Numbered from the stretch's first letter, positions 1 to 9,201 are shown. The stretch: 64,000 nucleotides of DNA from Lysinibacillus sp. JNUCC-52 (GCF_015999545.1 NZ_CP065546.1:1488001-1552000); one strand, 5' to 3'. The notes: generated by a model from the sequence alone, not told the origin. Translations and numbers: made by a program.

Positions 1-1089
1 GTCCTCCGCAATGTCTTTTAAAGCTGGTAACATACCCGCTGGTACTGAATGTAAAAACTTAATGTATTCTTCTTTTTCATATAAGCTTTCTACAAATGCC
101 TTAGCAATTTCAGGATGCTTACTATTTTTCCACACTACAACTGGAATGTTTGATGTTTCAATTCCGTTTTCTGGATCATTCGCATTTATTTTTGGCATAG
201 GTGCAGCATCAATTTTATCCAGCAACTGTGGAGAATTCGTTTCTACTCCGCCGATTTGGAAACCGCTATTAAAGTCAAATGCAGTTTTTCCTTGATAGTA
301 TAAATTAGCCTGATCTAATACTTTGTAATTGACTGAGCCTTCAGGCGATGTCGTTTTATACATATTGATCCAATAATTGATACCATCAATTGCAGCTTTA
401 CTCGTTAAGTTTGCTTTTCCATCTTTCGTTATTAACGTTTCACCAGCAGAACGCACATAAAAATTTAGGAATCGTGTTGCCATCATATCGCCCGATCCCA
501 TCGGCACTGATAATCCATACACATCAGGCGCATTATTTAACTTTTTAGCAGTTTCATATAGCTCATCCCATGTTTTTGGAACTTCCAATCCTGCTGCTTC
601 TAATAAATCTTTTCTATACCACATAACTTGAGCATGAGAATACAGTGGTATCGAGTAATTATTTTCATCCACTGTTCCTTCTTGTAATGGAGCTTCATAA
701 AAACGATCTCTACCAATGTTATCAATAACATCATTCAATGGTACAAGCGCATCAACATCGATTAATTCAACGACATGGTTTGGTAATGCTGTACTCACAT
801 CTGGAACTTGTCCAGATTGCAAACCTGTCGTCCATTTCGTATAAAATTCAGGCCATGCAAACGTTTCAATTTTTATTTTTACTTTCGGGTGTTCTTTCAC
901 AAATGAATCTGCAGCTGCTTGCATAAATTCAAGTCTCGGCCCTTGTGTAAAGGAATGCCAAACTGTAATTTCCCCTTCAAATTCCCCTGAAGAACTTTGG
1001 CTGGTTGTAGCTTCTTTTTCTCCACTGCTACAAGCAGTAATAATCATCATAGCTAATACGGCAAAAAGCACTAATAATTTCTTTTTCAT
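1..1089 (-). CDS. Extracellular solute-binding lipoprotein of a sugar-type ABC importer (partial)
   Basis: The reading frame runs from an ATG at 1089 without a stop to the window edge (363 codons seen). The N-terminus is a lipoprotein signal: Lys-rich start, hydrophobic core, lipobox IITAC with Cys20. The mature part reads like family 1 sugar-binding proteins (ITVWHSFTQGPR near the start, then VMWYRKDLLEAAGLEVP and PKTWDELYETAKKL). In this family the protein captures a sugar or oligosaccharide outside the membrane and passes it to two permeases, which must lie beyond the left edge if present. The ribosome site is GGGAGG just upstream. The sialidase on the other side of a 970-bp gap suggests host-glycan sugars, but that is inference. 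The sugar cannot be named from sequence. Confidence 0.9.
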   Translation of the reverse strand, partial: MKKKLLVLFAVLAMMIITACSSGEKEATTSQSSSGEFEGEITVWHSFTQGPRLEFMQAAADSFVKEHPKVKIKIETFAWPEFYTKWTTGLQSGQVPDVSTALPNHVVELIDVDALVPLNDVIDNIGRDRFYEAPLQEGTVDENNYSIPLYSHAQVMWYRKDLLEAAGLEVPKTWDELYETAKKLNNAPDVYGLSVPMGSGDMMATRFLNFYVRSAGETLITKDGKANLTSKAAIDGINYWINMYKTTSPEGSVNYKVLDQANLYYQGKTAFDFNSGFQIGGVETNSPQLLDKIDAAPMPKINANDPENGIETSNIPVVVWKNSKHPEIAKAFVESLYEKEEYIKFLHSVPAGMLPALKDIAED

Positions 1090-1560
1090 TCAAATACCTC
1101 CCATTAAATATTTTTAAATATGAAAAGAACAAATTTATAACAATGCTTGTATTACGATTAGCAATTGCTCCATCAATTCAATTAGTATGTAATTCCTTGC
1201 TGGAATTTCTTCAATGGAGCACTTACACTTCCCACGAGAAAATAGAATGCACCAATACCTGTTTTAATTTCTATCAACTTCTTACTAGATAGATTAGGTA
1301 AGCCATAAGACTGAACTTTCAGAAATATCCAGTTAAAGAAAAGCGTGCAACGCCATACATTCCTCTGTTAACGATGTTCCTAGGTATGCAAATCATGTAA
1401 GTTTTTATTTAAGATCCCAACTTCACTAAACTATAGTTCCCAGTTCTCTTACAGCAGAATACATGTATACACCATCGTCACAACAAGCATAAAAAGCTGG
1501 AAAAATTCATTTTAATCTCTCTAATGTCATTTTTCACCCTCCCAATATTCATTTTTTATC
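1090..1560 (-). other. Degenerate stretch upstream of the binding-protein gene; possible decayed gene
   Basis: On the minus strand a textbook ribosome site (GGGAGGGTG, 1535-1543) precedes ATG at 1530, but the frame stops after seven codons. Reading on in the same frame gives a protein-like stretch (YACCDDGVYMYSAVRELG) and then several more stops. This looks like a gene that has decayed, lying between a cre-like box and the binding-protein gene. I cannot assign the family. It could also be an untranslated leader with chance coding look. Confidence 0.3.
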
Positions 1561-1575
1561 TGTTACCGCTTTCAA
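1561..1575 (-). promoter_or_regulatory. Candidate cre box (CcpA site)
   Basis: The minus strand reads TTGAAAGCGGTAACA, matching every fixed position of the Bacillus cre consensus WTGNAANCGNWNNCW. It lies just upstream of the ribosome site at 1535-1543, in the gap between the binding-protein gene and the sialidase. CcpA repression of the leftward transcript is inferred. Confidence 0.55.
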
Positions 1576-2057
1576 CTGAAATATACCAAATTAAAATTTA
1601 ATTGTAAATAATTTTCTTTATATTTTAAAATTTTGAAAAAAAAATCCACCAAAATTCAGCATCTTTTCATCCATTGCTTTTAAGGAAAATTGTAAGCAAT
1701 GTATGGTTTCATAGCGTTTTTAGTATGAATAATTATGTGCTTTTATTTAAGTATTTATTAAAAATGTTAATGTTGAGAATTTTCGGAATATATGTATAAT
1801 TCACTTGTGTACGCATTTCATTTGAGAAAAATATATTCCTATTTTGCAATATGTAGGTTTAAATACTTATTACTCAATATGTTTCATGCGTTAATTTTAT
1901 ATGGAGGTGGTACTATTCATTTTTGTCTTTTTACTGTAAAAACACAAAACAAATCTAGTAACTTACAGCTAAAATGTTCTAACTTTCGCTTTACAAATTT
2001 AGCCTGTAGGAGTATAGCGTAAATCTTGGAAAATCTAAAAATTTGAGGAGGCTTAAT

Positions 2058-4163
2058 ATGAAATATCCTTTTAAAGTAATCGGTATCTCTACACTGCTTT
2101 TAGGGCTAGGCTTTAGCCAAATAAGTCCAACTTATGCAAGTGCAGAAACTAATGTTATTAATAATCAAGTGCAATCTGTTAGTACACCCATTTTTGAAAG
2201 AAATAATATAGTGTTAAATAGCCAAGGTTTAGATGTGACAAATGACCTGCAACAAGCCCTGACATCGGATAGTTCCACAATAATTATTAAGTTTAAGTCT
2301 AATAATCAAAATGCATTACAAGCTTTGTTTGGCATATCAAATAAAAATACTGGTTATAAAAATAATTATTTTGATATTTTTTTACGAAATAACGGTGAAT
2401 TGGGTGTTGAAGTTAGAGACGCTAATGCAAATATAAATTATTTGATTGCAAGGCCTGCATCACTATGGGGCAAGGACGAGAATGGAGAAGTGTCTAACAC
2501 GGTAGCATTTGTTTCTAACGCACAACAAGGTAGTTACGCGTTGTATGCAAATGGTGAAAAAGTTGTAGAGAGTAAGGTTTCATTGTTTAAAGCGATTAAC
2601 AACATTACTGGCGCAAATTCCATTGTTTTAGGTGGCGTTAATCGAGCAGGGGCACTAGACTTTAAATTTAATGGAGAAATAGAGTCACTCAAAATCTATA
2701 ATGAAGCACTACCTGATGCCCAACTACTAAATGACACAACCAATGCAACTACGGACAATTTGATTTTCAAGGCTGGGGATGCAACAAAAGCGAATTATTT
2801 CAGAATTCCTGCTTTATATACGCTAAGTAATGGCAGAGTTCTGGCAAGTGTGGATGCTAGATACGGAGGGACACATGACTCTAAAAGCAAAATAAATATT
2901 GCTACCTCTTATAGTGATGATAATGGGGTAACTTGGTCCAATCCTAAACTAGCCTTAAAATTTGATGACTATGCAGAACAAACAATTGATTGGCCTAGGG
3001 ATGATGTAGGAAAAAATATTCAGATAAGTGGTAGTGCTTCTTTTATAGATTCCGCATTAGTACAAGATAAACAGAATAATAAGGTCATTTTAATGTCTGA
3101 TTTTATGCCAGCAGGAATAGGAAATCAAAATGCATTAAAAACGGATTCAGGCTACAAATCTATCAATGGACAGTTCTATCTAAAATTAAAGTATGGCTCT
3201 GAAACTGCCTATAATTATTCGATTCGTGAAAACGGTGTAATTTATAATGATACTTCAAATACACCAACTGAATATAGTGTGGATAATTACTACAATTTAA
3301 AAAAGAACAATGAATATTTAAATGTGGAGCAGTACTCTGTTAAATTTGAAAATGGTAATCTCATTGAGTACAAAAATGGCAATCAAGTGAAAATGAATAT
3401 CTTTTATAAAGATTCCATCTTGAAAATCACACCTACAAATTATATTGGGTATACGACAAGTGATAATTCAGGGGAAACTTGGAATGCACCTGTATTATTA
3501 CCGCCATTCCTTGGCGTAAATTCTAACGCTTCGTACTTAAGCCCTGGACAAGGTTTGGTCTTAACAGACACGAATCGTATAATTTTTTCCTCATATGCAA
3601 GTAAGCAAATGGTCTATATTATTAGCGACGACAACGGACAAACTTGGACACATAAAACCGCTCCACTGCCGTTTACTAATGCCACGGCTGAAGCACAAAT
3701 GGTGGAAATTCAACCAGGTGTTATTCAAACGTATTTAAGAACAACAACAGGTAAAATTGGCTATATGACGAGTTTAGATAGTGGAGATAGTTGGAGTGAA
3801 GTGAAATATCTCGACATCGTGCAAAATACCTCTTATGGTACACAACTGTCAATTATTAAATATTCTCAGCTCATCAATGGCAAAGAAGCAGTAATATTAA
3901 GTACGCCGAATTCCACAAATGGCCGAAGAAATGGACAGTTATGGGTAGGTTTTATTGATAAAGCTACAAACACAATCGACTGGAATCACAAGTATGATGT
4001 CGATTATCCGCAATATGGCTATTCGTATTCCGCACTTACCGAGTTACCAAATCATAAAATTGGCTTATTGTATGAAAAATACGATGCGTGGTCTCGAAAT
4101 GAGTTACATTTAAAAAATGTTTTAAAATACACTACTTTAACTATAGATGACATTATGAATTGA
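2058..4163 (+). CDS. Secreted sialidase (exo-alpha-sialidase, NanI-like)
   Basis: This 701-residue protein should release terminal sialic acid from glycoconjugates outside the cell. It has a signal peptide (hydrophobic residues about 6-22, likely cut near YASA). A lectin-like beta-sandwich of the sialidase N-terminal type follows (about 50-225), then a six-bladed catalytic domain opening with the FRIP arginine motif at residues 248-251. Four Asp boxes are visible: SDDNGVTW (286-293), SDNSGETW, SDDNGQTW and SLDSGDSW. Between the first two lies an extra insert of about 120 residues, as in large clostridial sialidases. No LPXTG or SLH anchor is seen, so it is probably released. ATG 2058 is chosen because AGGAGG at 2046-2051 sits just upstream; the longer frame from TTG 2043 would contain the ribosome site. 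A terminator follows. Confidence 0.93.
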   Translation: MKYPFKVIGISTLLLGLGFSQISPTYASAETNVINNQVQSVSTPIFERNNIVLNSQGLDVTNDLQQALTSDSSTIIIKFKSNNQNALQALFGISNKNTGYKNNYFDIFLRNNGELGVEVRDANANINYLIARPASLWGKDENGEVSNTVAFVSNAQQGSYALYANGEKVVESKVSLFKAINNITGANSIVLGGVNRAGALDFKFNGEIESLKIYNEALPDAQLLNDTTNATTDNLIFKAGDATKANYFRIPALYTLSNGRVLASVDARYGGTHDSKSKINIATSYSDDNGVTWSNPKLALKFDDYAEQTIDWPRDDVGKNIQISGSASFIDSALVQDKQNNKVILMSDFMPAGIGNQNALKTDSGYKSINGQFYLKLKYGSETAYNYSIRENGVIYNDTSNTPTEYSVDNYYNLKKNNEYLNVEQYSVKFENGNLIEYKNGNQVKMNIFYKDSILKITPTNYIGYTTSDNSGETWNAPVLLPPFLGVNSNASYLSPGQGLVLTDTNRIIFSSYASKQMVYIISDDNGQTWTHKTAPLPFTNATAEAQMVEIQPGVIQTYLRTTTGKIGYMTSLDSGDSWSEVKYLDIVQNTSYGTQLSIIKYSQLINGKEAVILSTPNSTNGRRNGQLWVGFIDKATNTIDWNHKYDVDYPQYGYSYSALTELPNHKIGLLYEKYDAWSRNELHLKNVLKYTTLTIDDIMN

Positions 4164-4204
4164 ATTAGCTAAACTATTCTTGATTCATCGAGACGGAGTA
4201 AAAG

Positions 4205-4240
4205 CATGTCAAGGCGCTTTTAAAGCCCTTGACATGTTTT
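4205..4240 (+). terminator. Rho-independent terminator after the sialidase gene
   Basis: CATGTCAAGG and CCTTGACATG form a 10-bp stem around an A/T-rich loop, followed by TTTT. It lies 42 bp after the sialidase stop and before the convergent gene ending at 4264. Confidence 0.75.
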
Positions 4241-4263
4241 AACTAATTGGTAGCTCCTATTAT

Positions 4264-4575
4264 TTAAATCAATTTGCCATTATGAGCATCTATCATGACT
4301 GTTGGATTTCTATTATCAAATTGCAACATAATCACCCATTCTTTACGATTAAACATTTGATTTAACATGCCCGTTTGATGATGTAATCGAGTATTTATTT
4401 GTTCAGCAGTCGGTTCCATTACATTCACATTCAATTGCTCAGTATATGTCTGTTGAGGAGGATTATTTAAATACATTTCTGCCTTTAAAACGGCATCTTT
4501 AGTATCTAAAATTGGTGTTTTATAAAAAAAAAATAGAAATAGTAATAGGCACATCAAAGATAAAATGTTTTTCAA
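4264..4575 (-). CDS. Small membrane-anchored protein of unknown function
   Basis: The protein has 103 residues from a TTG start: a short basic head, a hydrophobic anchor (LSLMCLLLFLFFFY, about residues 5-18) and an exported tail ending WVIMLQFDNRNPTVMIDAHNGKLI-like, the kind of ending seen in PepSY/YpmB-type proteins. I do not assign a family. The TTG at 4575 is chosen because AAAGGAG lies 8 bases upstream and because it puts the hydrophobic segment at the N-terminus; the upstream ATG at 4656 overlaps the previous gene and has no ribosome site. It probably forms a two-gene unit with the lipoprotein gene before it. Confidence 0.6.
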   Translation of the reverse strand: MKNILSLMCLLLFLFFFYKTPILDTKDAVLKAEMYLNNPPQQTYTEQLNVNVMEPTAEQINTRLHHQTGMLNQMFNRKEWVIMLQFDNRNPTVMIDAHNGKLI

Positions 4576-4645
4576 TAACCTATCTCCTTTGTTCTCATAT
4601 ATAATTGCCGTTCCCCCCATTTTTATGGTGATTTCTTCGCCCCTC

Positions 4646-5086
4646 TCAGCGATCATCTACCTGGAATAAGGAATAGTCCATATTGTCTGAACAACCTGCA
4701 ATATAGTATTCTATTTCCCCATTTACTTTACCTTTGCTCGTTATCCCTGTACAAATTTCAGTTTTAATTCCTTTATCTTGTCCACCAAAAGCATCGTTTG
4801 TATTATCATATGCATATTGAATGTTCTTTCCATCATAATGTAGATCTTTAAAAATAGGATCACCTTCGAGTGTATAAGATGTCACCCGAATAGTATCTTC
4901 TTGCTGCTTTGATATACTCTGCAAAAATTGCTCAAAACGCTCCAAGTTGTAAACATCACTCGGCGTAACGGTAATATCCCCTTTTTCGATGGCATCTGCT
5001 GTGCGATAAGCACTACTTTTTGAACAGCCAGTTAAAACAAGTATACTTATAAAAACAAACGTTAAAAATACACCCTTTTTCATCAT
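4646..5086 (-). CDS. DUF4362-type lipoprotein
   Basis: The product is a 146-residue lipoprotein with signal MMKKGVFLTFVFISILVLTGC; the lipobox Cys is residue 21. The mature part has the pattern of Bacillus DUF4362 proteins: DVYNLERFEQFL, then IRVTSYTLEGDPIFKDLHYD, then two Cys residues in CTGI and IAGCS that could pair. The function of the family is not known to me. It is followed after 70 bp by a second small exported protein, so the two may work together at the membrane. AAGGGA precedes the start; ATG 5086 and ATG 5083 are both possible. Confidence 0.75.
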   Translation of the reverse strand: MMKKGVFLTFVFISILVLTGCSKSSAYRTADAIEKGDITVTPSDVYNLERFEQFLQSISKQQEDTIRVTSYTLEGDPIFKDLHYDGKNIQYAYDNTNDAFGGQDKGIKTEICTGITSKGKVNGEIEYYIAGCSDNMDYSLFQVDDR

Positions 5087-5181
5087 CGATTCCCTTCTTC
5101 TTTTTTTATATTATACAACTAATTTTCAATATATTGTAAAATGGATACTGTATCCTTAAGTATATTGGAGATGTGATAATC

Positions 5182-5721
5182 GTGAAAAAAACTGCCGTAT
5201 TGTTATACCCCTTGTTTAGTGAGTATGAATTAAGTGTAGCATTATCAATATTAATGCAAGGTAATAAACCAATTGTGACAGTTGGTTTAAATAATAATAG
5301 TATTAAAGGAGAGTCAGGTTTATCTTGTTTAACGGATATACAATTGAGCGAGGTCAAATTAGAAGAGTTTGATAGTCTGTTATTACCTGGCTGTTTGGAC
5401 ATTATGACATTAGTAGATGAGCAAGAGCTAATTGATTTTATTCGAAAAATGAGTGCTAACGGGGCAATCATTGCGAGTATTTCAAGCTCTCCTTACCTTT
5501 TAGCTAAAGCTGGTGTCTTGAAGGACAGAAACTATACGGTTGGCTTATCACTTGAAGGTATGAAGCAATTAGGGGTTTTTGACCTTACCTATTACTCTGA
5601 TGATTTAATTGTCCAAGATGGTCCGATTATTACTGCAAGAGGAAGAGGTTTTATTCAGTTTGGAATCGCTTTTGGGAAAGCGTTACAGCTTAATTTTGAT
5701 GAAAATTGGTATCGACCATAA
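5182..5721 (+). CDS. DJ-1/PfpI-family protein with Ser at the nucleophile position
   Basis: The 179-residue protein is a DJ-1/PfpI (class I glutamine amidotransferase-like) protein. It shows the first strand KKTAVLLYPLFSEYELSVA, the SLLLPGC loop and the nucleophile-elbow region IIASISSSPYLLAKAGVLKD. In most relatives the elbow carries a Cys (AxCxGxxxLAxAG); here the place is Ser, so glyoxalase, deglycase or protease chemistry through Cys is unlikely. A later TARGRG segment matches the family's conserved T(S)RG region. GTG 5182 is preferred because GGAG at 5167-5170 lies 11 bases upstream and only 2 from GTG 5173. It is a single gene closed by its own terminator. Confidence 0.75.
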   Translation: MKKTAVLLYPLFSEYELSVALSILMQGNKPIVTVGLNNNSIKGESGLSCLTDIQLSEVKLEEFDSLLLPGCLDIMTLVDEQELIDFIRKMSANGAIIASISSSPYLLAKAGVLKDRNYTVGLSLEGMKQLGVFDLTYYSDDLIVQDGPIITARGRGFIQFGIAFGKALQLNFDENWYRP

Positions 5722-5724
5722 AAT

Positions 5725-5770
5725 AAAGGATAGTTCTTTCGCCAAGCTATTGACGAGAACTATCCTTTTT
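5725..5770 (+). terminator. Terminator after the DJ-1/PfpI gene
   Basis: AAAGGATAGTTCT pairs with AGAACTATCCTTT around an 18-base loop and runs into TTTTT. It begins within 4 bases of the stop codon. Confidence 0.85.
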
Positions 5771-6006
5771 CTCTAGGCATTTCCATATCTACAATGAAAA
5801 AGAATTTTTCACTTTTTGGCTGGACGCATCAAAAAATGATTTAGCCTTTCATTATGACAATTAAACATTGTATGGCACGAAATTTCATTACTTTGTGGCA
5901 GTTAAGAGATTTAACTAGCCCTTAATAGGCATACAAATAGACCACTTAGTCTTACATCTCATATGTTAATTATGAACCACAACTTATCAAAACAGGAGGT
6001 AATAAC

Positions 6007-6339
6007 ATGTTTAATCGTAAGCGTCACCATGGAAGAGGACCACAATGCTGCTCACCACAAACAATGCCAACACAATTTGACCCGCCACAATTTTTACCAC
6101 CAGAGCAATATGTTCGCACAAATTATATCCATACAGTTGTACCACACGTTCAGCCAGCACATATTACAACAGTTAACAAACATATCATTGATCATCAATA
6201 CTACTTCCCATGCACTGAAAACGTAGTAAATGAATGCTGTGAAAACCACACACTATGCGGTATGCCACACAATCACTGCCATATGCCACAGCACCATATG
6301 GGTCACCATAAACATATGGGCATGGGTATGGGGTATTAA
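6007..6339 (+). CDS. CotD-like spore coat protein
   Basis: The 110-residue protein is rich in His, Cys, Pro, Gln and Met. Its centre, VVPHVQPAHITTVNKHIIDHQYYFPCTENV, follows the CotD inner coat pattern (IVPHIHPQHTTNVNHQ...HYFPHT). The C-terminus is a His/Met-rich tail (MPQHHMGHHKHMGMGMGY) that could bind metal or be cross-linked; that is inference. The protein would be laid down on the forespore late in sporulation from the mother cell. AGGAGGT sits 8 bases before the ATG. It is longer than B. subtilis CotD (about 75 residues). Confidence 0.85.
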   Translation: MFNRKRHHGRGPQCCSPQTMPTQFDPPQFLPPEQYVRTNYIHTVVPHVQPAHITTVNKHIIDHQYYFPCTENVVNECCENHTLCGMPHNHCHMPQHHMGHHKHMGMGMGY

Positions 6340-6347
6340 TTTTTTGT

Positions 6348-6381
6348 GCGATGAGACACTTTTTGTCTCATCGCTTTTCTC
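6348..6381. terminator. Bidirectional terminator between cotD-like gene and GGDEF gene
   Basis: GCGATGAGAC and GTCTCATCGC form a perfect 10-bp stem with a T-rich loop; T-runs lie on both sides. It serves two convergent genes. Confidence 0.85.
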
Positions 6382-6391
6382 ATACATTACT

Positions 6392-7954
6392 CTATTCTTT
6401 TCCCGCAATCTTCACTTGGTTTCGACCCGCTTGCTTAGCAAGATACAGTGCTCTATCTGCAGCTTCAATTAATGCTTCTGTTGTACTAGCCATTTTTGGA
6501 TACTCCGCAACCCCAGCTGATAATGTGACTGGACGACCACATGGACTAACTGAGTTTGCTAATTGTTGTCTTAAATTTTCTGCTACAATAGCCGCTTCTT
6601 CAACAGTTGTATTAGGCAATAAGATAATAAATTCTTCACCACCATACCGACAACAAATATCGTGTTCACGGGCAACAGCTTTCATATTTTTTGCTAAAAA
6701 TTGCAGTACTTTATCTCCTACTGCATGACCATACGTATCATTAACGCTCTTGAAGTGATCCAAATCAAGTAAAATAATCGAATGCATCATATGTTTTTTA
6801 TGCCATTCAGATAACATAGCATCCATTGTTCGTCGGTTTGTTACACCAGTTAATGGATCTGTTGTTGATTGGTCTTTAAAATAGGAAACTTGCCCTTGTA
6901 AAAAGGACAAACTACGGATTAGTGCACTCTTTAAATAATACGCTTCAAAGTACCAACTGCGTACGGATTTTAACCCTTCTACATTTCTTGAATCTAAACT
7001 TTCTTCTGTTAATGTTGCTAATTGTTGCAATGGACGAGCAATCCTCGCCGCTGTCCATAGTAAAATGATGATAGATAAAAGCATAAGTGGGATAGCCTTA
7101 ATTGCAACACTTTGTACACGATCGAATGAAGGCTCTAACGCTACATCTAACGGTCTTTGAGAAACGACTCCCCAACCTGCTAGTGGCACTGCACTATAGC
7201 CTGCCAGCATCTCTACCCCTTTTGTATTCGTAATTAGCTTCGCGCCATTTTTTCCAGAAACTACTTCTTGTACAGCTTTATTTTTTATTACAACATCATT
7301 AACGCGAGATGGGTCTTGATGGTAGATAATACGTCCGTCCGAATCCACCACAAAAACATATGAACCGTCGTGATAATAATGCTCTCCTAACAGCAAATTA
7401 AATACATTTTTTTCCTTCAAATAAATTGTGCCAGCTACCATTCCTAAGTATTCATTTTTCGCTGAAAATATAGGATATGAAATAAAGATAATTAGTCTTC
7501 CAGTAATACCTTCATACGGTTTGGATACAAGGGGTATTTTTTTAGATAATGCCTCTTTCCCACCTTCAGAGGTTAAATACTTTCCTTTAACATCAACAGA
7601 AGGCGGTGATACTGACAATACTAAACCTTCCACGTTGGACACAATAACTGAATTAAACATATTATTTTGCATTTTTAATCGGTCCGTTTCCCGATCTAAG
7701 GCAGCCTCATCATCCATTATTGATTCTATATTGCTCGCACTATAACCTAAAATTTGAAAGGCTTCTTCTAAGTATGCAGTTGCGGTAGTAGCCAATTTTT
7801 GTGCATATACACGATTGGTTTCAAGCGAATTTTCCTTTATCGAATCAACATTCATGCCATAGCCACTCCATAAGCTACCGATACTTGTCAGGAAAAATGC
7901 TGCCATAGCTAAACCCATTATTAAATGCTTTAGCCTTAATTGTGTTGATTTCAT
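6392..7954 (-). CDS. Membrane diguanylate cyclase with Cache sensor domain
   Basis: The 520-residue protein should make cyclic di-GMP from two GTP. A transmembrane segment (about residues 12-32) is followed by an extracellular dCache-type sensor (about 35-280), a second membrane segment (about 288-305), a short linker, and a GGDEF domain (about 360-520). The active-site motif is GGEEF at 438-442, and an intact RxxD inhibitory site (REHD) lies five residues before it, so product feedback is expected. TDPLTGVTNRR opens the domain as usual. It stands alone and the signal it senses cannot be read from sequence. Cyclic di-GMP in relatives controls motility, biofilm and exopolysaccharide. Confidence 0.92.
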   Translation of the reverse strand: MKSTQLRLKHLIMGLAMAAFFLTSIGSLWSGYGMNVDSIKENSLETNRVYAQKLATTATAYLEEAFQILGYSASNIESIMDDEAALDRETDRLKMQNNMFNSVIVSNVEGLVLSVSPPSVDVKGKYLTSEGGKEALSKKIPLVSKPYEGITGRLIIFISYPIFSAKNEYLGMVAGTIYLKEKNVFNLLLGEHYYHDGSYVFVVDSDGRIIYHQDPSRVNDVVIKNKAVQEVVSGKNGAKLITNTKGVEMLAGYSAVPLAGWGVVSQRPLDVALEPSFDRVQSVAIKAIPLMLLSIIILLWTAARIARPLQQLATLTEESLDSRNVEGLKSVRSWYFEAYYLKSALIRSLSFLQGQVSYFKDQSTTDPLTGVTNRRTMDAMLSEWHKKHMMHSIILLDLDHFKSVNDTYGHAVGDKVLQFLAKNMKAVAREHDICCRYGGEEFIILLPNTTVEEAAIVAENLRQQLANSVSPCGRPVTLSAGVAEYPKMASTTEALIEAADRALYLAKQAGRNQVKIAGKE

Positions 7955-8332
7955 TGTTTTTTATTACTCCTATTTATGTATTTTGCCCATCTTATAACTT
8001 AAGTTTAAAGACTCACTTTCCACTATCTATTAAAACACAAATTTCATTTGATTTTACAAATTTCTTGTATATATTAAAAGTATTTGTAAAAGATGTGTTG
8101 TTAAAGACCTATACTTTATTTGTAAAACTAAACTTTTAATCTTTTTTCTGGTTTAAATATATAACTATAAACTTAATATTTTATAATTTTTAATATATTT
8201 CTCTAATTTAATGTATATATTTACGATTATTGATATCGCTTTTACAATTAAATACGTTATTTGGAACTCAACTATTCTATTATATAGCAACGGGAATTTA
8301 TGTACGAGATGATTATTCCATTACATTGGAAT
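7955..8332. other. A/T-rich gap with no gene
   Basis: This stretch upstream of the diguanylate cyclase is very A/T-rich and full of stops in all frames. It must contain the promoter of that gene, but no confident -35/-10 pair stands out. Confidence 0.5.
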
Positions 8333-8457
8333 GAAGGACGGGCGACTCCTGCTCAGAACAGCACAAAACGTAAGACGCGGGCATTCCGCGCGTTAGCGAG
8401 GGTTGCGGCTGACGTAGTGCCCGCGGAAAGCGACCGCCCGTAGCGGAAATCAACGGC
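8333..8457 (-). repeat. GC-rich intergenic repeat, copy A
   Basis: The stretch carries the signature GACTCCTGC ... GTAAGACGC ... GGTTGCGGCT ... GTGCCCGCGGAAAG, shared with six other copies in the window. Its outer arms (GGGCG at the left, CGACCGCCCG at the right) can pair. It is clearly more GC-rich than its surroundings and has no coding look. Confidence 0.85.
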
Positions 8458-8483
8458 AGTAGTCTTCACTTATATTAATTTTA

Positions 8484-8534
8484 AATAAAAAAGGACTATA
8501 GACAAACTCCAAAATCTTCGAGTTTGTCTATAGC
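8484..8534 (-). terminator. Terminator for the padR-yhgE-type unit
   Basis: CTATAGACAAACTC pairs with GAGTTTGTCTATAG (8497-8533) and is followed on the minus strand by a T-rich tract. A second shorter hairpin (AGACTATTT/AAATAGTCT, 8538-8563) lies next to it and ends in TTTTT on the plus strand. Confidence 0.75.
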
Positions 8535-8569
8535 CTGAGACTATTTATAAATTGCAAATAGTCTTTTTC

Positions 8570-9109
8570 TTATATTTCTTCTTTTCGAACATGCTCAATT
8601 AATCTTTCTAAATACTGGATAGAACCTTGTATTCTAAAATTCGCATAGTCACTAACAAAATCCGCCAGTACTTCTACGCCTGGTTTAACCAAATGTTTTC
8701 TTTCTGATTTAAAAAGCAAATCCCATTTAGAATGCATTCCGTTTAACTTTTTTTCTAAAATATGAACGATTTTATCACGATCAACATATTTCATATTTGC
8801 TAAACCGATTACCATATCACCTATTGTATTAGCACTTTCAAGGGATTTATAAATCTTTTTTGGTAAGGCTTCGCGCCCTTTTTCCGTGATGGAAAATACA
8901 TGCTTATCTGGTCGATTATCTTCTTTAATAACTTCTTTCGTCTCAATTAAACCTTGCTTCGCTAATGATTCAATATGATAATATAGCTTACTTTCCGTCA
9001 AACCATTTATCGAATCGAGGGATTGTAATTCTGAGATCTGTTTTTTTAAATTATAAGGATAATTATCTCCGTCCATAAGCTTGCTAAGAATGAAAATTTG
9101 AATTGCCAT
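8570..9109 (-). CDS. PadR-family transcriptional regulator
   Basis: The 179-residue protein has the PadR winged-helix head (about residues 1-85): LNG-like LTESKLYYHIESLAKQGLIETKE, then KHVFSITEKGREALPK. A C-terminal helical part (about 95-179) probably dimerises, as in the longer PadR/Vir class. It lies 92 bp downstream of the membrane protein gene on the same strand, the usual arrangement in which PadR represses its own export operon. The ligand is unknown. Confidence 0.88.
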   Translation of the reverse strand: MAIQIFILSKLMDGDNYPYNLKKQISELQSLDSINGLTESKLYYHIESLAKQGLIETKEVIKEDNRPDKHVFSITEKGREALPKKIYKSLESANTIGDMVIGLANMKYVDRDKIVHILEKKLNGMHSKWDLLFKSERKHLVKPGVEVLADFVSDYANFRIQGSIQYLERLIEHVRKEEI

Positions 9110-9201
9110 TGTTTCAGCTCCTTAGGCAAATATTAGTTCTATTTTATCAAAACTAACGATTTACTTCATCAGAATTTTAAGCCTTTGATAAATTCTTCAA
9201 A

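Noticed and set aside
1792-2022. 76-codon plus-strand frame before the sialidase gene
   Set aside because: No good ribosome site and no domain look; it lies in the sialidase leader region.
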